A DNA stretch of 64,000 nt from Eumeta japonica (lineage: Eukaryota; Arthropoda; Insecta; Lepidoptera; Psychidae). The notes under the pieces were generated by a model, which had not been told where the DNA came from, did no database searches, and saw only the letters and a list, made by a program, of their open reading frames with translations. Of this stretch, positions 57,101 through 64,000 are shown piece after piece. A program made the translations under genes and the position numbers. Location of the stretch: NCBI GenBank assembly GCA_005406025.1, contig BGZK01000156.1, positions 372,001-436,000 of the forward strand, read 5' to 3'. The stretch's first letter is position 1, and each line of letters opens with the position of its first letter.

Positions 57101-57537
57101 ATAGAGCTCTGTAGTGATAATACTGAGTGATATTTACACAGCATGTTCGGGTTATCAACAAAAAAATTTGAAACGTTTTTTTTAAATTTGCGCCAAAAAC
57201 CAAAAATTTGTAACCTCAGAGATAGGGTAGAAAAACTTATGCGGCGTCAGTTAATAAGTATTTTTTTGTATTATTATTATTATATAGCTATAAATATACC
57301 GAAGTTCTCAGTCCTCCACTTTGAAATTGATTTTAGTTCGTCCTGTCTGTACTTACGTTGAGCACGAGTGGGGGCGCGGTCGCGCTTGCCGAATCCGCGC
57401 GCCGTCATCATTTCGACGTTCTTGAAGCCGCGCGTGGGGCGCTGCTGTTTACGGGCGAGCCGGGAGTCGGGCGCGCCGGCCGCTGCGCACACGCACCACG
57501 CGAGCACCACGCCCGCCAGCATCATACATATATTCAT
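48140..57537 (-). CDS. AT: allatotropin precursor gene (gene-level entry; six coding exons)
   Basis: This gene encodes the secreted precursor of allatotropin, an amidated neuropeptide that stimulates juvenile hormone synthesis by the corpora allata and also acts on heart and gut muscle in moths. Core exons join as 57537-57357, 50229-50142, 49080-48993, 48184-48140, giving 133 residues in one frame (phases 1, 0-completing joints 1, 0), similar in size to known moth precursors. Every internal boundary has GT and AG. The precursor has a signal peptide, a short propeptide, [16 protein letters not shown], and a conserved C-terminal region ([37 protein letters not shown]). Two in-frame cassette exons (52022-51867, 51475-51371) add amidated allatotropin-like peptides. 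The 5' UTR exon and promoter were not located; an AG directly before the start codon suggests an upstream intron. Confidence 0.95.
48993..49080 (-). CDS. AT: allatotropin core exon: [12 protein letters not shown] region
   Basis: Acceptor TCCATTCAG before 49080 and donor GTACTT after 48993; 88 nt. The first base completes Ser (AG|T); the exon reads [30 protein letters not shown], ending in phase 0. The sequence is highly conserved in the C-terminal part of moth precursors. Reading through the donor gives a longer frame that ends at 48906, so intron retention would produce a different C-terminus. Confidence 0.93.
49535..49855 (+). other. 106-codon open frame of unknown origin inside an allatotropin intron
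   Basis: The plus frame ([53 protein letters not shown]) is fully open in a GC-richer patch. The minus strand is nearly open too ([37 protein letters not shown], one stop near 49710). I recognise neither reading. It sits between the core exons at 49080 and 50142, opposite to the gene. A foreign insertion (element or virus-derived) is the likeliest explanation, but it is only a guess. Confidence 0.35.
50142..50229 (-). CDS. AT: allatotropin core exon: YGLDNFW region
   Basis: Acceptor TGTGTACAG before 50229 and donor GTACGATA after 50142. The 88-nt exon begins with two bases completing a Leu codon (C|TT) after exon 1, or Ile or Val after the cassettes. It encodes [20 protein letters not shown] and FNEEKTLE, ending with AG of a split Ser codon. 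This segment is conserved in moth allatotropin precursors and lies outside the mature peptides. Its function there is not established. Confidence 0.92.
50292..50332. repeat. perfect hairpin, 12-bp arms
   Basis: AATCTTTGTCCT at 50292-50303 is complementary to 50321-50332, loop 17. It lies in the intron just upstream (minus strand) of the YGLDNFW exon, about 60 bp from the acceptor and between cassette B and the core exon, so an effect on splicing is conceivable. Confidence 0.75.
51371..51475 (-). CDS. AT: allatotropin cassette exon B: allatotropin-like peptide ending LIARGF-amide
   Basis: Acceptor CCCTTAACAG precedes 51475 and donor GTAACA follows 51371. The length is 105 nt (35 codons), phase 1 at both ends. 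The translation after joining is LEGLIRTTR, then [19 protein letters not shown], then [12 protein letters not shown] is an R-x-x-R site equivalent to RPTR in exon 1, so the predicted mature peptide is [21 protein letters not shown]. It aligns with the cassette A peptide (FNP..S..L.A.GF), suggesting the cassettes arose by exon duplication. It lies 391 bp from cassette A, and each can be skipped independently. Confidence 0.88.
51867..52022 (-). CDS. AT: allatotropin cassette exon A: allatotropin-like peptide ending VATGF-amide
   Basis: Acceptor TTTCACAG precedes 52022 and donor GTATAC follows 51867. The length is 156 nt (52 codons) with phase 1 at both ends, so inclusion keeps the frame. Joined to exon 1 it reads [20 protein letters not shown], then GFGKR, giving a predicted amidated peptide ending SNLLVATGF after cleavage at R or K upstream, and then an acidic spacer [16 protein letters not shown]. 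Moth allatotropin transcripts are known to carry alternative exons encoding allatotropin-like peptides; this is one. The exact N-terminal processing site (after VQR or after VQRPK) is not certain. Confidence 0.88.
52799..53080 (-). pseudogene. R1/Jockey-like LINE ORF2 C-terminal fragment in allatotropin intron 1
   Basis: The minus-strand frame reads [20 protein letters not shown], then [28 protein letters not shown]. The pattern (P.......ER...Y......, then ..W....WT..LI.......) corresponds to the region after the reverse transcriptase of R1/Jockey-type LINEs. Only 93 codons remain, without RT or CCHC motifs. It is in the same orientation as the host gene. No allatotropin-like GFGKR motif is present, so it is not a missing cassette exon. 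Confidence 0.4.
53090..57340 (-). other. large allatotropin intron 1, no further exon found
   Basis: I searched the minus strand for GFGKR-type cassette motifs between 52022 and 57357 and found none beyond the two listed exons. The DNA is AT-rich; the 99-codon frame at 53966-53667 is unrecognised. Confidence 0.55.
57357..57537 (-). CDS. AT: allatotropin coding exon 1: signal peptide and allatotropin
   Basis: Sixty codons plus one base. Residues 1-22 form a signal peptide ([20 protein letters not shown] core, Ala-rich cleavage region). Residues 32-36 are QRPTR, a furin-type R-x-x-R site, and then [13 protein letters not shown] at residues 37-49 is followed by Gly (amide donor) and the dibasic KR. 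This 13-residue peptide is identical to the allatotropin known from Manduca and other moths. The exon ends CAA C|GTAAGT, a strong donor, in phase 1. The ATG at 57537 is chosen because it opens the signal peptide; GTCACAG immediately before it at 57539-57545 may be the acceptor of a 5' UTR intron, though its polypyrimidine tract is poor. The exon is strikingly GC-rich compared with the surrounding DNA. Confidence 0.95.
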
Positions 57538-57709
57538 CCTGTGACAATTTTTTTTTTGTTATTACATACTATAGGGTATACGAAAACGTGGAGTTAGTTC
57601 GTTAAGTTAGTCTTTTGGATCATTTCTATGGGAACAAATCCCAGAATAATCGGCCTTTCATATTAGCAGTTTGCTGACCGCTTCCTTGTATGTGAATAGA
57701 AATTTAACA

Positions 57710-57855
57710 AAAAGTTATTGTTTTCGGTTCCAATCCTGATCTCTATTCCGATTCTGAGCCCGATGCTACTCTTGGTGTTCCCTTGACCATCACTTCTACT
57801 TTCCTGGTGTTGTTCTACGATATCGGTGATTATTCCGAATAAACAGACAGACATC
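57710..57855 (-). repeat. short ATCGG/ATTCCG-type degenerate array
   Basis: Minus-strand words GGGCTCAGAATCGGAATAGA and GATCAGGATTGGAACCG resemble the arrays at 31230-31765 and 33160-33495. The 63-codon frame is a shadow. It lies just upstream of allatotropin exon 1. Confidence 0.4.
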
Positions 57856-57859
57856 TAAT

Positions 57860-60195
57860 TTTGTTTACATGTATGAGTTGATTGGGACCTGAAGTTAAAT
57901 AAATGCCAGCAAACAAATTTTATTGCCTTCTGTACACGGTGCAGGTTGATATCTTTGTTTTACAAGGTTACTACTTCATTTAATCCAGATGATGATGATG
58001 TATATTTCGAGAGTAGACCATATCCACAGCGTTCCTTTTACACATAAGTACGATTTTTATTATCTGGATCATAATCGTCATTCGAATGTTAACAAATCGT
58101 CATCATGAACCCGCACCATTGTACTGATATCTTAAGTTAGGTTAGATTTACGTTCAGGTTACTTTAATAGTAACATATTTCTCGTATCTGGGACGCCGCC
58201 GCTGCTGTCGCTACATTTCTCAAAAGTTATTTTCGACGGCGCCGTATTTTCCGGACAATTGTCGCAATAATAAATAGACCCGCCTACATATTCATGTGGG
58301 TGTCACGTTAACAACTCACTGGAATCTCGGCGAGTCCTCTGTGTAATGGACAATCATTAAAAGTTATAATTTTTAATTGGGCATGTTAGCGATACTGAAA
58401 TATTGTTTCGTGATGAATCACATTTAAAAGTGGTCATAATTTCTTAAGAAAAATCGAAATATGTAAAATTGTTCCAATATCAACAATCAATCAAAATATT
58501 TTTGTTGACTATTTCTAGGGAAACTTGTTATCTTTATACCACACAAAGCGCTACTATGCACTAAATTCCCTGCTTAACAGGACCCCTGTCGGCGATTCAA
58601 AGCATTCATAATTTGATTACTTTTTTAATTTGTTCGAAGAATAATGTTAGTGCACCCTTTCATCATTAAAAAAGTTTAATTAAAGTATTAAAAGCATATA
58701 TTGCGAACCTTGTTCAAGGCCAGAGGGGCAATTTACGCGACATGTCTCATATGAGAAAATAAAAATTGTCAAAGAAATACTTAACAGGAACAGCAATTTC
58801 TAAATCAATAAGGCTGAACTATTTTCATCCAACCTTTAAATGCATAAACGAAGTTTCTAATAATTGAGTAGGAGTTTTACAATCACATCAAATGCTTATG
58901 TGTTTTTTCGACTCCTTTGAAACAAGAATTCTTCTACTATATACTCGTAGAAGTTGTCTTAGAACGACAATGACAACTACTCTGTAGAAGTCGTTTTAGA
59001 GTATAAAGTTTCTTTTTTTTACTATTGAACCGCATTACGATGATCGGAGAAAAACTCGATAAGACGGTGAGTTAATTTTAGTTAATGTCGAGTCAATAAC
59101 AAGAAAAAAATTAAAGGTCGCCCGACATTGAGACAACGGTATAAGGACAGTAATTATTTCGAAAATCCGATTTAAATGATTACTAGCCAACTTCGAGCTT
59201 TCAAGAATAACTATTTGGTTAGTTTTAGTAAATTGACGTTAGTGCTTTATGTTCGTAGAGTATGCATTACCAAACCGGAGCGAGCTTCCGTGAACTCTTG
59301 GCTATGAGCGCTAGTGCCACATTCACGGTAAAGTGAACCGCTACCGCCGGCAAGGCACTCTATTCTCATAGTTCGGTGAAAGAAATGACTTATGTCATAA
59401 TCTGTTTTTTCTGTTATATGTTCTCTCCCAAAAGCCTAATAACGTTGTAAATTCATAGATGAAAATAGTAGTTGGGGAATCCGAAAGATTTTTAGTTGTA
59501 TTTATTAAATAATGTGAGACATCATCGAATGCAACAGTTATACAGGAAGTGAATGTTCTAAATAAATTAAGTTATGCTGAAATCGTATATGCGCACAGGC
59601 CGGGATGCGGGTCAGAATTGAGATTGAATAAAGAATAAAACGCTTATTTAGAACGCGAGAAAATTCATTTCTAACTTCAATATTCGGGTTACGCTATTGG
59701 TCGTTATATACTTATAAACAAAGTGAAGGTAAAAATTATCGTTTCAAATAATGCACACATTTATGATATATAGAAATAGATAGAAAATAATATGTTTTTG
59801 TAAAAATTACGAACTTAATTTTTTATGCAGACCAACGCGCTAATCGCTCAACGCGTCGCTACTGAGTAAAAAACTACCCAATTCGCACTCTGACTGTGTA
59901 TGAATTAACTGATGAGCTTTCAACTTAAACCAAATGCCCTATATCTCTGTTGAACTCTAAGCCCTTCATCTGAAATTTAAAAATGTGGTACCGTATGTCT
60001 TGGCAATAGGTTGATATAACTTTGACATAAAAAATTGGTTATCTGTAAAGTCGGTTTACGAGCGACAATTTTACGTGATAACGTCATAAGAAAACATTGA
60101 TGAAAAATTGTATACTTTTATGAATTGAATTGAATCATTATCATTTGCCGCAGTTGTTGTTGTAATAAACAATGGAAACCACATTAACTTTTCAC
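57860..60195. other. allatotropin upstream region, non-coding
   Basis: AT-rich with a GC-richer block at about 59270-59360 (CCGGAGCGAGCTTCCGTGAA, CCGCTACCGCCGGCAAGGCA). No open frame or element recognised. A 5' UTR exon of allatotropin could be here but cannot be identified by reading. Confidence 0.4.
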
Positions 60196-60400
60196 TTCAC
60201 TTTATAAACAGTTGACAAAACAGTTCACGTGTAGGTTGTGTGCGGCCGCTGTTTCTCTTCCACTCGGACGCATCGGCCGATGGAGTGGAAGAGAGATCGC
60301 TCGTTCCACGCTCTCGCTCGCACGCTCGGCTCAGGCGGAACGCGACAATGAGTCATATTTTTTCGTGCGTGCAGCCGGCGTTCATCGATTTATAAGAAGT
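60196..60400. promoter_or_regulatory. GC-rich patch with TATA-like ends and a 12-bp hairpin
   Basis: A 150-bp G+C-rich patch (60236-60350) is flanked by TATAAA on the plus strand at 60203-60208 and by TATAAA on the minus strand at 60394-60389. Inside it TCTCTTCCACTC (60254-60265) pairs perfectly with 60283-60294, and the loop itself is the palindrome CATCGGCCGATG plus flanks. It lies about 2.8 kb upstream of the allatotropin start codon and could be its promoter and first exon, but initiator spacing is not convincing on either strand. Confidence 0.3.
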
Positions 60401-60479
60401 TATCACGTCAAAAATATAGTAAAAGTGTCCAGTAATATTCTTTTTTGTCTATTAAAAACATTTCTATAGTCTAGGAGTT

Positions 60480-61085
60480 GTGAATTTTTCGAGTTTGCAG
60501 TTTTTGTATCAAATGCGTAAGATATGACAATGAAATTTTATCTCTAACACGACATCCTATCACGCCGCTTGCACGTGATAGCACCCTAACTTCGCTACCG
60601 ACGGGCACGTTTTAATACCCCTTTGTTAATATGTAACAGCGCGGTCCATGCTAGTGTTTCCAATCGTTCCGTTTACTCAGGACATGTTCTGGTTTTTAGG
60701 GTGTACGTGATGTTATTAGATGTTTGTACTTGTTTTGTTTGTGTTTGTATTTGTTTTGTTTCAAGGTGTTTAATGTGATTGATTTTTTTTTATTCGAGTT
60801 GAATTTATTTATTTTTGCCCTGCCCAAACAATTATATTAGATGCCACTTGTTAGATCGGATGATAATTTTAAATTTTGTTCCTTTAACCCTTTTCTTTTA
60901 GAATCTTACATTTTAATCTATAAGAAGCTTCATTTGATTATGAAAAATATTGCAATTAAAAATGAAAAGAAAGATGGATATATTATACTGTAACATTATT
61001 ATGTAATTTTTAATTTTGACCCATTCTATTGTAAAAGGAAAACGAACAGAGGAAAAACCAGAATGTGACAGTGATGATAAATAAA
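60480..61085. other. AT-rich non-coding DNA
   Basis: Nothing recognised apart from TTGTTTTGTTTGTGTTTGTA low-complexity sequence near 60730. Confidence 0.5.
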
Positions 61086-61087
61086 AC

Positions 61088-61089
<2 letters not shown>

Positions 61090-61159
<70 letters not shown>
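61090..61159. repeat. (TA)n microsatellite
   Basis: About 35 uninterrupted TA dinucleotides. Confidence 0.95.
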
Positions 61160-61161
<2 letters not shown>

Positions 61162-61924
61162 TTAACAAAATTATGGGAGTCAAAAGCAATGTGTTTCATG
61201 GAATATTAGTTAAATAGCATACTATCATAATAATATAATTAAAGCTAAATAGTAACAATACCTGTTACATCGAGCACTATCAGAATGTATCATGTGAAAG
61301 AAAATAACTTGTAAATTTCTGCTTCTGCCTTACTTTACTCTGTATATTGTATTTTAATACCGAATTGTTTCTGCTTATCATTTGATCAGAGCTAGTAGAA
61401 AAGATCTTTTTTTTTCTGTATTAAAAAGAGAAGCTTGGCGGCAATATCCAGCAAAAATGTGATAACGCGTCATCTTCAGCTAAAGCACAAACCTTGCTCA
61501 CAATGTTTACAGTGTACTAGAGAACGTGTATATCAAATATTTATCCTTATTATAAGTTACGACGAGTAACCTATATAAAAAGAAATATTAGAAAACATTG
61601 AGAATAAATATTAACTAGTTTAAATAATTAAAGATGTGTACATAATTATTGTGTGTGTAATGCGTAAATAATTGCATTTCTAATGGATGCAACTAATACA
61701 GAAACACAATAAAAGAAATTCGACTGTTCTACGCATTTATTGGTGATTTAATACTCCTGGTACGCTAGTAGATGTGACTGCCTTACTTATCGCGATGATG
61801 TTCCATATTGACACTAAAACTTACGTAGAAATTTAGTACTAAGCGGTATACTATTGATGTAGACAATTGAAATTTTCAACACTTAAATGATCGATATCTG
61901 TCAATTATTTTATATTAACGATAT

Positions 61925-62400
61925 AATCTCACTCCTATTTCCCAGAAGGGTAGGCAGAAACTATGAATTTCCACATAGTAAGATTTTTGCATTTCTCTCT
62001 TACTTCACTGATATCCATCAATCTTTTTGTGCGAGTTCATCGCTTTTGAGAGTTTAGAATTTGGATCTCTTTCAATATGCCACCAATATGGTCTGCATAG
62101 GATTATCCAGGGTGACCCTTGTCGACCTTTCAACAGCACACATTCGTTTCCATAGATTTATTTCGTCAGTCTACTATCATTCATCCTTTCCAGATGGTCA
62201 AACACTGCAACGTACCTTTTTCTACTCTAGCTATTACATCTTCCTTCAAACCACACCGCTCTCTGGCATCACTGTCCCTACATCTACCTTTCAGCGACAC
62301 TCCACGCATATTACACAGAAATCGCATCTCTAACGAATTGATTCTACTTACATTATTCTTTTGCCATACTCAACTTTCATTAATTCACCACACCCAATTC
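61925..62400 (-). pseudogene. endonuclease-reverse transcriptase C-terminus and 3' tail (continuous copy)
   Basis: The antisense of 61925-62400 carries the same LINE 3' region as the split copy at 42145-42309 plus 45313-45668, here without interruption. Recognisable pieces include FDHLERMNDSRLTK near 62190, and the 3' tail with CCTATTTCCCAGAAGGGTAG at 61935. Stops and frameshifts are frequent. It serves as the reference that shows where the other copy is broken. Confidence 0.65.
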
Positions 62401-62409
62401 TTTTGAATC

Positions 62410-64000
62410 AATATTCAATTCGTTTCATGAAAATTTGATAGAAAATTTAAAGAACAGATTCAAAAGTCTATGGTAGGTTGTATGCTATATTTTAATGTTG
62501 CCTGTATGGGTTTGTAAAATATTTAATAAGTCTTCTGTAAAATATAGATGATTTATTGAAAATTTTACTAGCTTAGATACTTTACAAAATTAGTGGTATG
62601 TGCAAAAACATTTCTAAATTAATGCAATGTATTTTTTAACATTGAAATATTAAACATGGTAATTTAACATGGCAAATGTCGATGAAGTAATTATGGGTGA
62701 ATTTGTTTATTATAATATTAAACAACATATTATTATACCAAGAACTAAATATTTCATTTAAGTTGTTCTAATAATTTTTGTTTATTGATTTCTGTAGTAT
62801 CACATTTTCAGATCATACTCATATATATCTCCCTGTCACAGAAGGTACTTCTACTAAATTTTAAGGAATTCATTTTTATCAATAAAATATATATTTTTTT
62901 AACTTCCAAATTTGGAATTTAAGAGCGACATTTTGTATGACTTCTTGTAAAAATTATTGTTTCTGAACAGTGACTCTATATTAAACTGATCACCTACCGG
63001 CTTATATCGAATGCAACTGGCCAGTTACTAGACAAAAACTCGCATTCATCTCCATTAGGGTCAGCGTCAACTAATATATATCAAATACGAGACTTTTTCA
63101 ATGTAATATGTATGATGCCGGCGTAATAAAAAGCAATTAAAAACAAGACACCCGCCATTTTATGGCACTGGGGAATTACCGTGACAATTAAATGTGACCA
63201 AATTACTTTATAACATTTTACCACCATACCAAATGAATAGAATTCACACCCGTAATGGTAAGTTGACAAATTAAATAGCAACTTTGTGTTGTATAACTTA
63301 TATTTATTTGCTTATTAGAACTCTATTTAGCGTGAGGACGAAGTTTCAACGTAGTAACGTGACGCCGGCTAGTGGCGAAATTTTCGACAATTACGAGACG
63401 GGCATAAAATAGTTATGATTACGGTTAAACATATAATTGCTTAGCGGTATCCCCTAGGCGAATACATGATTAACGTAACACAACAGTCGTAACATGATGT
63501 ATACGCGCATTTGGGGAAATGTCAATGTTTGAATATCAGGCAGAGTCAGTCGGACAAAAGATCGATTAACACAAGTCAGTATAGTGTTAAACAAATAAAA
63601 CATTATTGAGATTAAAATTGATTTGAGAAAAATTTATGAACAGTATCGCGTAAGCAAAAAAAAATCACAAGAACTAAAAAATTATTGGCGTATTTTGTGG
63701 ACACCCTTGTCTCAATCAAATTGAATTTTAGTATACATAAAACCCTTAATTTAAGCGTATTATCTAATCTCAATGCAATTATTAGTGTTCTAACTATACT
63801 TACTACAAATACAATGTTCAAGGTAAAACGTTAGATATTATATTACATAAATTTGATATTTTCATTTAACGGAGCACACTCTAGACACGTCAATTCTATT
63901 TCATTTAAATCTCCCTGGCAAATTGTAATGTAACCCCTTAATTTATTTAAATAGATAATTGTTATTCTGCTTTATGAAAAAGAATGAATAAAAAAATCTA
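62410..64000. other. AT-rich non-coding DNA
   Basis: No supportable gene or element to the window edge. A slightly GC-richer segment at 63330-63420 has no open frame. Confidence 0.5.

Noticed and set aside
62061..62406. 90- and 95-codon plus-strand frames
   Set aside because: They are shadows of the antisense reverse transcriptase C-terminus.
1..64000. CRISPR arrays, bacterial operons and riboswitches
   Set aside because: Splice-site-bounded exons, insect transposons and microsatellites show that this is animal nuclear DNA; no regularly spaced short repeats with unique spacers were seen.
1..64000. tRNA and rRNA genes
   Set aside because: No convincing B-box (GGTTCGAATCC-like) with a matching A-box at the right distance was found by eye; a tRNAscan-type run would settle it.

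Overview
The window looks like lepidopteran (moth or butterfly) nuclear DNA. It is AT-rich, has long gene-poor stretches, and is crowded with decayed insect transposable elements: mariner/Tc1, Harbinger and several non-LTR retrotransposon families. Its one clearly recognisable host gene is the allatotropin neuropeptide precursor, on the minus strand at 57537-48140. Exon 1 encodes a signal peptide and the exact peptide [13 protein letters not shown] followed by the amidation and cleavage signal GKR.

Layout: 1-3.7 kb holds a candidate coding exon, a broken Harbinger transposase with a proline-rich companion fragment, and a promoter-like or retroposon piece. From 4 to 14.5 kb there is mostly AT-rich DNA with dispersed repeats, including a composite repeat built of ~155-bp tandem units plus a (TG)n tract. 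At 14.8-15.7 kb lies a dead Tc1/mariner-type transposase with a DUF4817-like N-terminus. At 20.7-23.6 kb is a nest of elements: a plus-strand LINE remnant whose RNase H is followed by a virus-type superfamily 1 helicase domain, interrupted by an internally deleted minus-strand mariner, then a minus-strand LINE ORF1 fragment. From 25 to 41 kb there are degenerate repeats, a second mariner fragment, a 27-bp minisatellite and many perfect hairpins. A candidate coding exon sits at 40940-41114. At 42.1-45.7 kb the 3' end of one retrotransposon appears to be split by about 3 kb of DNA containing a small inverted-repeat element and a Jockey/CR1-like reverse transcriptase.

The allatotropin gene has six coding exons. 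The core exons (57537-57357, 50229-50142, 49080-48993, 48184-48140) join in frame to a 133-residue precursor. Two additional exons (52022-51867 and 51475-51371) are 156 and 105 nt long, start and end in the same phase, and each encode an allatotropin-like amidated peptide. They can be included or skipped without changing the frame, giving predicted precursors of 133, 168, 185 or 220 residues. This fits the alternative splicing known for lepidopteran allatotropin. An R1/Jockey-like retrotransposon fragment lies in the 5.3-kb first coding intron. A GC-rich patch with a 12-bp hairpin lies about 2.8 kb upstream of the start codon.

The remainder is intergenic or intronic AT-rich DNA in which no gene could be supported. 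All calls come from reading the sequence and from memory of protein families; no database search was run.
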